The notes under the pieces were generated by a model that did not search any database, was not told the origin of the DNA, and saw only the letters and a program-made list of their open reading frames with translations. From NCBI RefSeq assembly GCF_900005765.1, contig NC_041690.1, forward strand, positions 1,922,001 through 1,986,000: 64,000 bases of DNA. The letters run 5' to 3'. Numbering within the stretch: the first letter of the stretch is position 1; each line of letters starts with the position of its first letter. A program made the position numbers and the translations under genes. This document shows positions 1 through 13,178 of the stretch, piece after piece. Origin of the DNA: Plasmodium relictum (taxonomy: Eukaryota; Apicomplexa; Aconoidasida; Haemosporida; Plasmodiidae).

Positions 1-1261
1 AAAATAGAATATTATAAAGAAAATTTGAAAATTAGTAATAAATATATTAGTGAATGTAAAAAATTGAAATTTTTTTTTCACTAATTGCTTCTCATTATAA
101 AAATTTAGCTAAAAGATAAAATTTTAGGTTTTTCCAATATATAATTTTATAATTTCCACTAACACATATATATAAGATTTCGAGATACAATTAACTATAA
201 TTCTTTAATAAATTATATACATGTTATAATAATATATAACTCTTATTTTATTTTACATTATTTATAATAAATACTTTAGTAATAATAAATTATTATATCA
301 TCAAAAAAAAAGAAAAAAAAGAGCATCCTATATTTGACTCTTCAAAACTACTTTAGTTATAATAATAATAAAGATTTTCTTAATTTGTTTTTATATATTT
401 GTTTTCAAAAACAATAAATTTATTAATATATTGAAGTGATTAAAGAAAACAAAGTTCTTAAAAAAGGATATATAATATATATATAGATAATTATTGAAAA
501 ATACTATTAAAAATTTATATAAAAAAAATTTAACAAAAAAATTACACACACATATTAATAAAGGCTGTAAATAAATATGTTTGTGATGTTATAATTTTTA
601 TATAGAAGCATATACAAAATAAGAAGGTGATATTAATTTCTTTATGAAATATTTTTAAAAATATGTATAGGCATTTTCAAGTTACATGAGATGATTTATA
701 GTGAGGAATTTGAGTTTAAAATAACTAATGAATTACATAAAATAATGAACTTAAAAATATAATATTTTCCTAATATTTTTATATTAGTGTAAATACAACT
801 AAAAAATTATATAAATAGTAAATTTAAATCTTCATATTAAAAATATGGCAAAAATATATATCTCTTTAAATTGCAAATAAAAACCTTTTAAATAACTTTA
901 TAATATCATATTAAAAATTATTATACATTTATCACAAATTCCTTTTTTTTTCTGGTATATATAATAATAAAAAAACTTAGAAGCTTTTTACATTTTTTAT
1001 ATAATCTCAAAAATTTGTAAAATTTAAAAAATTACTATAATTTTTTGTTCAAATTTTGGATTATATAATTAAATCTTATACTTAAATGTATATGATTAAA
1101 AAGAATACTGTTAAAATTTTATTTATTTTCAAATAAAAACATATTATTTTTTTTTCTTTGTTATTTATCTCATTTTATTGTCCTGTTTATTAAAAATAAT
1201 TTTCTTTTTTTAGTTATATTTTTCATTTATTTATTTTTTATGCATCTACTATTTAATTATT

Positions 1262-1324
<63 letters not shown>

Positions 1325-1959
1325 TTTTTTGTCCTAATTTTAATATTTTGGCATTTTAATACAAATTTTTTTTTTTCTTTTTTTTTATTGAACACTTATA
1401 TTTGTATAAGTTTGAAGTACTAAAATTCTATTCTTCTTTCTTTAACACTTTTGAAATAAATGTATGCTTTGTTTTACTTTATAGTATCCTTTAATAATTA
1501 AAAATTTAAATATTTTATTTTTAATTTGCATATTTTAAATCTACATATATATCTTTTTTTTTTTTTTATCATGTATTTATAACGTCTATTTTTCATTAAA
1601 TTAAGAATAAATAAAAATATTATTTTATTTTTTGTATTTTTAATTCTAAATAACTTACCTATTAAAAAAAATAAAAAGAGAATATTTTAAGAAATAATAA
1701 ATATATTTTAGTTTCCATATATATACATATATATAATTTTTTTTTCTTTTTTATATATTTTTAATAATTTCATTGTTTTATCTCAAATCTTTGAAAATAC
1801 ATTATTTTATTATCATCTAGAAATTATACAAGATTATTAATTTAAAAAAAAAAAAAAAAAATCGTAAAATAATGTGAGATAGATACATATAGAGATGGCA
1901 TCATAATATATAATTTTTTTTTTTACAAATTTTTTTTTTTTACTTTTATATAATTCAAT
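1..1959. other. Noncoding 5' region of the Scc2-like gene
   Basis: No open frame, splice-joined exon series or RNA gene is visible on either strand. The DNA is almost pure A/T with homopolymers and a TA microsatellite near 1.27-1.31 kb running into a T run of about 24. It is presumably promoter and 5' UTR of the downstream plus-strand gene. The left edge could hold the tail of another gene, but I see no coding signal there. Confidence 0.6.
1265..1307. repeat. (TA)n microsatellite plus poly-T
   Basis: About 21 TA units are followed directly by roughly 24 T residues (to 1330). The tract lies 650 bp upstream of the first start codon, in probable promoter or 5' UTR sequence, and is likely length-variable. 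Confidence 0.9.
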
Positions 1960-4900
1960 ATGTTTAGAAGCATTATTCCTACTACTGCTGGTTTAAATAA
2001 TTCTAAATATGTTCATGCAAATATAGATGAGGATTTTATTTTTTGCAACATAAATAAAGATGGGATAAATAGCAATTTAGAGAATGAATTAAACTTATCT
2101 CAAAATGCAATAAATGTGGCAAATTCGTATAATATCAATATTGAAAATTTAGAAAACTGTAAAACATCAGAAGAAATAGCAATTAAGATATTAAAATCTC
2201 AAAATTTAGAAAATAAAAGAAAATACACAGATAATAACGAAAGATACTATCAGAAAAATAAAAAAGTTTTAAATTTAAATAATGATCAAATAAATATATA
2301 TAATCCTTCAATTGAAAGTATATCACGAAATATGCTAATCAAAGATCAATATGATGACAACAATTTTCAAAATAATTTTAAATATTTCATGGAAAATACA
2401 AATCAATGTCAAAAGAAAAATGATTGCTTTATATTTAAAGAAAATATTGGTGAATTATGTCAATCTTTAAATAAAAACACATCAAATGATTTCTTAATTA
2501 ATAAAGAAGTATACAGTATCAACTTAGATAGTAATAATAATAATGAAATTAATGATCACTTAATAGGCCAAATAGATTTATTGAAGTTAGCTTATAAAAG
2601 TCAACATAAAAATTATAAGATGCTAAATAATATCACACCTACTTTATGTAATAATATAGATAATAATAATTTGAATAACTTTTATATATTTAATTACACT
2701 GATAATCATTATAATAAAAATGTAAATTTACAAGGAACTTATGAAGATAGAAAAAGTATAGAAAATTTAAATAAAATAAATCAAAATATAAGTAGCCATT
2801 TGACTAATGAAAATGAAGTTGAAGAAAATACAAAAATTAATGAATTAGTAAATATAAATAAAGAAAATATAAGTTTAGGTAAAAATTTCAATGTTAATAC
2901 AATTCTAATAGATGGAATAAATGAAAAATATCAAATTGATTTACTAGACAATATAACTGATCCGAATAATTTAAGTGAGATAAATCAACTAAATCATATA
3001 AATCAATTAAATGAGATAAGTAAAATAAATCATTTAAATAATATAAATAATTTAAATGAGATAAATCAATTAAGCGAGATAAGTAAAATAAATAATATAA
3101 ATAATTTAAATGAGATAAATCAATTAAATGAGATAAGTAAAATAAATAATATAGATAATATAAATCAATTAAATGAGATAAATAAAATAAATAATATAAA
3201 TAATTTAGTTAATATAAATCAATTAAATAATATAAATCAATTAAATGAAATAAATAAAATGAATAATATAAATAATTTAAATGAGATAAATCAATTAAAT
3301 AATATAAAGCAATTAAATGAGATGAATAAAATACAAGAGAGAGAATTAAATAAAAGAGATCAAATGAATAAAAATGAATATTTTAATTCAATCTCAATTA
3401 TCAATTATAATAAGGAAGAAAATGAAGTGGATAAAAGGTTAGTCACATTAAAAAATAAGGAAAAAAATGACGAACTATTACTGAATGATTACAACATAAT
3501 AAAATTTTCTTCTTCACCATGTAAAAAAGACAACTTAAAATCATCAACTGAAAATGATAATAATTCAATAATAAATGAAAATACAAATGATCAAACATAT
3601 CCTAAGAAGAATAATAACCTAAGCATTATTTTTGAAGAAAATATTGAATTGTTTTTAAATTTAAATTCTAATGATTTAAACAAAAACAGAAAAATGAAGA
3701 AACTAATTATATCTATAGAAGATTGCTTAAAGAATGATAAAAATATAATTTATGATAAAACTAAGAAAATAGAAATTTTATTTGATAAAATTTTTTCAAA
3801 TTCAAAAGAATTTTTAAGCAGAGATATAAGTTATAGAAAAAATGAAAAGAAACAAGTATATTCTGACGAAGACAAAGAAAAATCAAATGAGTTATTAGAA
3901 AAAAATTCATTTTCAAGAAAGAAAAGTAAAAAATATAATAATTCTAATAATGAAATTATAAATGATATAATATTTGGCCATTATAATATTTTACTGTACT
4001 TAATTTTATTGAATTTCGATTCTTTTAAAAAATATCTAAATACTGATGAATTAAATGAAAAGGTTCTTTTTAATTTAAAAATAAATTTGAAAAATATAAT
4101 AATAAAGTTATGCCAAAATGAAGTTAAAAATAGAGTAATAGAGTTCTACGATATTCACGAAAGTTTTTTAATTCAGCTAAATTTTATATATGAAAAATGC
4201 TTATTATATATATATGATATTTATATATATGTTGAAAAATATGATACTGTATTAGTTAACTTAATAGATTTGTGTTTACTCTCTTTTCAAATTCATTATA
4301 ATGTACAAAACATTATTGTTAACTCTATTAATTTATTACTAAAAGTGTTTAAAAATGATAACAAAAAAAATTTTAAAAAATATATTATAGATAACTTACT
4401 GTTAAATATAAGTAATATTAATTTTAAATATAACAAAATGAATTTTAAAAACAACCAGATTAACTCTACTTATATTCATCTTATGACTTTTTTTTTCATA
4501 AAAATTGCGGAATCATTTTCTTTGTATAGCGATGATTTAAAAAATAAGTTTTTATTATTACAGGAAAAAAAAAAAAATAAAAAGAAGAAAAAAAAAAATA
4601 ATGATGATGATGAAGAATATAAAGTAGAAAATCAAGAAAATAGCGACAATGAGAAAATGTCCAATTTATCAAATGAGTCTTTTAATTTAAGCTTATTTAC
4701 TAGTGAAGATGAAAATAATGATAAAAATAGTATAAATAAAGAGGATGATGATAATTTTCAAAATAATATAAAAAAAAAAAAAAAAAAAAATAAAATATAC
4801 TCTCCTAAAAGTAATTACACAAATAAAGAAAAAAATATTGTAGAAAAAAAATATTCATTAAGAACAAAGAAAAATAATAAAATAAATTATGATAATAGTT

Positions 4901-7900
4901 TTGAATATGATGATTTAAATAAAACAGAAGAATTAAATTTATCACTAAAAATTAAAAATAAAAGAGATTTAAACAAAAAGAAATCCATGAATATAGTAAA
5001 ATATGAGGATAAATCTATAAAAAAAAAAAATTCAAATAAAATAGGAAATGAGTCTAACGAAAATTCTGATGAAAATTTCAATAATTTTATAATGAGAATA
5101 AATTTCAAAAGGTTAAATAGCATAATAAACTATATTTTAATAGAAATAATAGAAAAAATTTTATATGAAAATAATAAGAATGCAAAAATAATTTTACAGT
5201 ATTTTGTTTTAGATTTAATTAAATGCTGTGATAACCCTCTATTTAGTATAAGCACACTATTTATAAAAAACATTATTCATATATTCCTTGATATCATAAA
5301 TAAAAAAAATGAAAATAATATAAAAGAAACTTGCTTATTTATATTAAGATATATTTTTAAATATATATTTAATATTTATAATTATATAAATTACTCATGT
5401 TTTCACTTACTGTATAATTTCAATAAAGAGCTAAATAAAAATAAATTTATAAAACCACTTTTTCATATTAATAATTTTAGCGAATTTTCCAAAAATCCTT
5501 TCAATGAATTTAAAGATATTGAAGGTAAAAATGAAAAAGAAGAAAAAGAAAAGAATAATAATGTCTGTACTGATTTAAATAAAATTTTAAATGAAGAAAA
5601 GAATATCACTAATTTTAATGAAGTACAAAAATTTATTAAGTGCTGTAATGAAACAAAAAAAAAGGAAAAATGTTTTCGATGTTTACAATGTGAAAGTATT
5701 TATCATTTTACATGTATATATAAAGACTTTAATAAATTAAATATAGAAAATAATATTTATGAGGAGAACGAATATTTTGATAAAAATTTATTCTTACCAT
5801 ATAAAAAAGAGTATGAAGATAAAAGCAATAATAATAATAATAATATTAATAACAGTAAAGAAGAAAATATATCAATAATAAATAAAAAAAACATTTCATG
5901 TATAATAGATTATGATTGCGATAATTGTAAAGTAAAAAACATAGTCAAACATTTTATTATAAAAGAAACTCAAATAAATAATAGTTTTTTAAATTTAAAA
6001 TTTAAAAAAAAAAAAGAAAAAAATAAAGGATTTTATAGTTATGAAAAATTTATTAGCAATTTAAAAGTTTTTGTTATATATTATTACTACATATTAATAC
6101 ATTTGAATAAGAATAGGTTAATTGAAGATATAGATAAAGACAAAAATAATGTTTACTCATACATATTGCTTCTATATAATGATTTTACACTTATAAATGA
6201 AAATGAAGAGGTTAATTTGGATTCAAAACATAAATCATTGCAAAAAAAAAAAAAATCCGGTATCTCTACAAAAAAAAAAAAATTAGAAAAGGAGAAAAAA
6301 ATAAATCATTTAAAAAAATTAAATGATTTTTTAATTTATGAATTTAAAAATGCAAAAAAAAAAGATGAAATATTTCTTTCATTTAGTTACACATACAATT
6401 TTGATATATATATAAATTCTATATGGAAACTTTACCTCTATTTTTTTTTTTATGATTTTTTCTATTTGGCATTTAGTCAATTATTTTATATACTATATGA
6501 AAATAGTAATAAAAATCTAAGGTATTATAGTATTTCTATAATCAATAATATTATAAACGATAATTATTTATATCTTAAATGCAAACAAACACAAAATATT
6601 TTATTATCATGCTTAACAGATAACTATTTAAAGGTTCGTGAGTACACTCTTTATATTTTTTATAATTTTTGTAAGAATTTTTTAGAGATAGGGTTATTAA
6701 TCAATAATAATAAAAGAAAAAAAGATAAACAGTTGGATGAACTTAGTTGTTCCCCCAAAAATCAATCCCTACACCCAGAGTTAAATGAATGTTTTGAAAT
6801 AAATAATTGTATAAATGATAAAGATAGTAAAAATAAGGAAGAGTTTGACAGTACTGATGAAAAATTTACTAATAAAAATGATTACGAAAAACCTTGTAGT
6901 GAATTAAATAAAAATATTAATTTTAACTCATATAATAAGTCAGTTGATTTAAATGAATATATTACTAAGGATATAATTGATTCTATTAAAAGATGTTCAA
7001 AAGATATAAAGATTAGTGTAAGAATTATTAGTGTAAAAATATTAAAATATATTATTTATTTTAATATTTATGTAAAAAAATATAATGATAATAATAATGA
7101 GGATAATATAACTGATAATAAATTTATAGAAGAAAAAAGAAATGATATAAATTATAAGAAAAATAAACAGAATTGTATCAATGACAACATTTTAATATTA
7201 AATGATTTAATGGAAAGATATGTTTCTACATTTGATAATGATACAATGAAAAATATAATATTAGAGATATTAGTGGAAATATTTTTTATAAACGTTTTTA
7301 TAAAAGCTGTGAAAGAAGACAAAAATGTATTACTGTCTTCACCTTCAACTAAGAAAGAAAATATCAATGAAAATTTGAATGAATCTTTAATTAATAGTAC
7401 TGAATCAGAAGATAGTCAATCAGTTGATATAGAAGAAGATTCAAACAAATATATAAAAATAGAAAAAAATATGTACACTTTATTTATTCATTTACTATAT
7501 GTTATGAAAAATAAACACAATATAAATATAGTAAATAAAATGCTTGCACATATTGATAAAAATATAAAAAAATATGAAGACAAGTTTGATTTTATAAATG
7601 AAGTATTGAATAAAAATAATTTAGAAAAAAATACAAAGAAATTTAAAAAAAATGAAAATGCAAATGGAAATAAGAATGATTCTAACTATAAAATTGCGAA
7701 TAAGAATAATGATTATTTTGATGAAGAAGATGAAGAAAATAAAGAAATAAATAAAGACAATAATTTAATAATTACAAAAAATAATATTTATAATATATAT
7801 ATGAATAGTTTTTACAAGCATTTAGAAGTGTTAAATAAAAAAAGTATAAAATATATTTTAGAAGTATGGATATATAACTTAATTTGCTTATTTATAAAAA

Positions 7901-10900
7901 GTAGAAGAAATAATGTCCTTGAAAATGAAACAAAAAAAATTATGAATATTTTTAATATTATTATTGAAATAATTCCAAGTTTATTTATTAAATATGTAAA
8001 TTTTTTCTATCCATATATATATAACAATGACGTATCAAAAGATGTTTGTGAATTATTGTCTTCTATTATTCCTTATTGTAAATACGATTTGCAACTAAAA
8101 TTACAATTTAAAAAGGTAAACTTTAATAATTCTTTAATATATCATAATAATATTTTTATTTCTAGATCCTATATTCACTTACTATGCACATTACATACAT
8201 ATATTTTTTGTAATTTTGTTTATTTTAAAAATTATATTGAAGACTGTTTTATAAAATTGCATAAATATAAATTATGTTTCCTTATCAATAATTACATTCT
8301 ACAATTAAATGATTTTGTAAGAGAATTTTATTTTATGAAGCATGAAGAAAAACAAAATATAAAACATAATTTATGTCAGTTATATTACGATAAAATAAAA
8401 AATAATAAAGATATTGGATACAACGAAAATGATAATAATAATAATAATGAAAATAATGAGGATCATCCCAATAATTATTTTATTGATAACCTTATAGATA
8501 TCAAATATGAAGAATTTATTTGTTATTTAGATAAATATAAAAAGCACATTTTTGAAATGTTTTCAATAACACAAGATGATATATTAAATATCAATAAATA
8601 TGCATGGTTTATCTCCATTATGCTAGAATTTATAAATATGAATAAAATAATTATTAATGATGTCTATTTAGAAGATGTAGATGAAAATGTTCATATTCAA
8701 ATAAAAAACTTAAAAGAGAATAAAAAAAATAATTCAAATAAAAAAGAAAATGATCATTTTTATTCTATAAAATCAAATAATTTCAGTGAAAATAATAATA
8801 TAAAATATATAAAGTTATCAGATATTATAAAAAATGTCAAAATTTATAGTAATGGTATTTTATATTTCGAGTTTATATATAATAAACAAGTAAACTATAT
8901 TAAAAAATGGAATATTTTGAAATTAAAAAATGAAATTATCTCTGAAATAATAAAAAAAAAAATAAGTGTTCAAAAAATAGAAAAATTTGTAGATATATGC
9001 AACTATAAGTTTTATAATTTATCCTTGATTCTGGTAAATTTGTTAATAGATATGTTCTATTTGTCCAATGATATAAAATGTAAATGTTTTTTTCTTCATT
9101 GTTTGAATAAAATTTTATCTAATTATTATAATTCTCATTTTATCAATGATTTAAAGTTAAGAAATGTTTTTTTTTATTGTATCAATAGCTCTAATGCCAC
9201 CTTACAAAGGAGCTTATTATATACTCTTCTTCAATTAATTAAAACATATGAACATTTTTTAAGTAATAAAAATAATATTTTTATTTCCCAATACAAAAAA
9301 TATAACACTAATGAAAAAAAATTGAGTGTTAAAAACTCTTTAGGTAATAGTAAAAATGGCAATATTTCTTTAGTTCATCAGAAGAATACAAAAAATAGTA
9401 ACAATAATATTAAAAAAAAAAGAAAAAGTATAAAAAAAAATAAGAAAAAATTAAAAAACAAAGGATTTAGCGATGAGCAAATTACATGTGATGAAAAAAA
9501 TAGATCAATAGATTCTTACAACGATACACCTAGCTCAGATTATTTGAATCCTAAAATAGTTAGTACTAATGGTAATGAACGATGTGATGAAATTTTGAGA
9601 GAAAAAAAAAAAGGAAAAGAAGAAAAAGTAAAAAGGGAAGAGTTGTTAGAAGAAAAGGAAACAGAAGTAGAATATGTAGATGATGAAGAAATAGAAAAAA
9701 ATGAAAAAGAAATAGACAAAAAAGATGATAATGTGATGGGGGGGGGAAAAAAAAAAGAAAGAAATAATGATGAACAAGAAAATGAAAACTTAATGAATAG
9801 GAAAAATAATAAAGATATGTTAAATTCACAAAATAAGGATATCATTCATGTATTGTTAGTAGCTTCCTTATTTACACAAAAAATAATTGATATATTAATG
9901 GTAAATAAATATATGTATATTGATTGTACTGATGAAGAATTAAATTTTATCAAAAATATAGGAGTTCAAATATTATATCACTTATATAAAGAAGGTTTTA
10001 TACAAAGCAGTAAAATATCTCCAAGTATTTTCTGCTTATGTTTTTCAACGGATTTGAAGCTTAAATTACGAAGTGAAAAAGTTATTAATTGTATTATAGA
10101 AAAAGAAAATTCTAACTTTTTAAATAATTTAGCTGAATGCTTACAATACATGTTATTTTATATAATTGAAAACAATTGCATGTGTGATAAAACATATAGC
10201 AATAATATAAATAGATTATTTTTATTTAGTAAAATGGAACCATCCTTCTTTAAAAGTCTACTAGATATATATGACAATTTGCCTAATAAAAAATTTAAAA
10301 TGAAATATCTAAAAGTTATACTAAAAGAAATTGAACACGCTTGTCATTTTATTTTATACGATAAAATCAAAAATTTTATAAGAGATGTAAATAATAAATA
10401 TAATAATAATATCAATAGTAAAAGTGTTATAGTTGAAATTTGTCAAATCAAGAATATTTACTCACATATTATTAATAACTACATTAAATTAACTGACGAT
10501 CAACAAGAGATCTTAAATGAATCACACGAAAATGCTTCTAATTCTTCTACAATAAATAATAAAGAGGATAAAAAAAGAAACAAAAAAAAAAAATGTAAAG
10601 AAAGCAAACAAAACTTATCAAAAAGTACCAATATGAAAAAAGAAAAAAATTTCACATCAGATGATACTTCAAATATTAGTAGTTCCGAAGAAAATTATAA
10701 TAAAATAAAATTTCTGAAAAAAGTTAAAGAAAAGTATAATTACCTTTTACAGCATAATATGATAATGGATGAATACTCTTATATTAACTATTTTGTATTT
10801 TTATATTTACAAATTTTAATATATCTTATATCATATATAAATTATACTACATATAGTGAAATAACATTATTAATTCATGATATAAATAAAGTGTACTATA

Positions 10901-11792
10901 TTATTTCATCAACCATAAATTTTAACAGTGATATGGAAAATTTTAAGTACAATCAAGATTCTATTTGTTCACTTAATGAGGATATAAGGAATTTAACTAA
11001 TGATGATGAAATCAATAATGAAAGTGAAAATTTTTCGTTAGTTAATTTAAATTTAAATAAAATTAAATGTTTTGTAATAGTTTTATTAAATAAATTAACA
11101 CATAATTTAATAAAACATTACAATATAGATACGTCAAAGTAAATAAAAAAAATAAAATAAATGATAAATAAATAAAAAATAGAAATATATACTTGTTACA
11201 CATATTTGTATTTCTTTAAAGAATTTTTATTTTATATATTTAACTGTTAAGTTGTATTCATACATTTATATAATATTTCAATTTATTTAAATATATTATA
11301 TGTGTGTAACATACTTCTATATTGTTTATATATTATTTATGTACCATCTTTGTTTTAAAATTTTTTTATTTCTCAAATCTTCTATTTTACTTTTACAGGT
11401 TACATGATTTGAATGAAGATGAAAATATTAAAGAAAATAAGATAGAAGATGAAAAAAGAGAAGAAAAAAAAAATATTTTTAATTATTATGAATATATATA
11501 TGACTGCATTGAAATATATATAGATGATAATACAACAGTCATTGAAAAATATTCAAAATACAATTTAAATATGCACAACCTAAATAATGATTATTTAAAT
11601 AAGCTTATAAATGTAATATAATTGTTTTTTTTTTATTTTTAAAATAAATTAATTTAAATGTATACTTTTATATACTAAATATTTTTTTTTTTTTTTTTTC
11701 GTTAGGATGGTAAAAATAAAAAAATTTTACAAAAGAAAAGACAAAGAGAAGTAACCAAACAGAAACGTTTGATATTGAAGAGTAATATTTAA
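1960..11792 (+). CDS. Probable cohesin loader Scc2/NIPBL-like HEAT-repeat protein with PHD-type zinc finger
   Basis: My three-exon model (1960-11138, 11399-11612, 11706-11792) gives about 3159 residues; both junctions are GT-AG and keep the frame, ending in a basic tail. Seen in the protein: an Asn-rich N-terminus, a 41-unit tripeptide repeat (residues ~338-460), many hydrophobic alpha-helical blocks separated by Lys/Asn/Glu-rich inserts, and a Cys/His cluster (~1228-1325) spaced like a PHD finger (CC, CxxC, YHFTC, CxxC). The segment around residues 2625-2730 resembles the end of the NIPBL/Nipped-B C-terminal domain: helix pairs, then a short stretch counting repeat-sister elements before a disordered basic tail. 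Scc2 proteins load cohesin onto chromosomes, and plant homologues also carry a PHD finger. Identity is inferred from architecture; another giant HEAT-repeat chromatin protein is possible. Confidence 0.6.
2971..3339 (+). repeat. 41-unit tripeptide repeat inside the Scc2-like gene
   Basis: A 9-bp periodic tract encodes consecutive triplets of the form (L/I/M)-(N/S)-x, for example LNE, INQ, ISK and INN, without a break for 41 units (residues ~338-460). A hydrophobic residue at every third position is unusual for Plasmodium low-complexity sequence. Confidence 0.9.
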
Positions 11793-13178
11793 ATATATTA
11801 TTATATTTAATATTTTTGTATATATAATTTTTATGTTAAACTATTTTTATAGTCGTATATTCGTCATGTTTTAAATTTTTTCTTTTTTTTTTTTTTGGTA
11901 ATAAAATATGGCATATATATTTATGCATATATATGTTTAATTATATGTATTTTTTTTTTTTTTTTTTTTTTTGTTATTTTTTTTAATTTATAAATTAAAT
12001 ACTTTAGAATTTTTTTTTTTTATATTGTATAATTAAAAAAAGAATCTTATACTTTTATATAATTTAATATTAACTTAATTTTATAATTAATTGATTATTT
12101 CAAAACAAATTTTTATATTTATTCAAAATTTTGAGTTCATTTTTTTCTTTATGATGTTATTATAATGCAACAGATAAAGTATCCAATAGTCTTTTTCAAC
12201 CTAGAAAAAATTAAATAATGGTTATTTAAAAAAATTAAATTAAAATCAGAAATATTTATTATTTTTTTTTTCATAGTTTTTTTTTGTTTAAAAATATGAC
12301 AAAAAAGTATAAAAAAAAAATAGTAAAGTATTTAATAAAACTAATCATTGAGTATTAAATATTTCGCCTTTGCATAAATTAAAAAAAATATATTTTTAAA
12401 AAAATGAAAAATAATCATTTAGATTAATATTATGAATTTTTCCTTTTTTTTAAACATTTTAGGTAACTGAAGAAAAAAAAATTATGACTAAAAATAAATT
12501 TTTTTAATATTTTTTACTATTGATTTTATTTTTTTTTGGATTTATTATATTTAACATTTAAATACACATGTATGTATTTATGTATATATATATATATTTA
12601 TATTAATGTGCATAAATTGATGCATATGCTTATGAGTTTTTGTATTTTTTATTTTTAAAAAAATTACATTTTTTAAATAATATAAATATGATATTATCTA
12701 AAAAAAAAGTTTTTAATTAGAATAATATTTTGAACATCATGTTTGTGTTAAAAAAATTATACATATGTTTATCTATAAAGAAATTTTAAGTATCTTTATA
12801 TTTAAGTAAAAAATATGTATATATATATATATATATACATGTATTAATTTTATTAAAAATTAAAAAGTACTAATATATAGAATTTAAGAATTTTTTTTTT
12901 TTTGTTAATATTATAAATTTAGGATTTATGATATGCTATTTATAAAGAATTATTTTTTATAATCATTTTTTTTATTTCTAGTTTTGAATAAAATAATATT
13001 TTTAAATTTTATATAGTCTAATTTTTTTTTTTCTTTAGTATATATATATATTATAAACAATTTTAAAATAAATATATTTTTCTGTTTCTTCTATACATAT
13101 TTTATTACTTTTTTTTTTTTTTTCTATATATTTTTTTTTTTGTTAGTTTTTCTTTAATCTTTTTGAAAATTTATTATA
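11793..13178. other. Intergenic region, Scc2-like to EFL1
   Basis: Tandem (+/+) spacer of A/T-rich sequence with long T runs (11.88-11.97 kb, 13.1 kb). No exon-like composition was found on either strand. It should hold the 3' UTR of the first gene and promoter and 5' UTR of EFL1. Confidence 0.6.
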
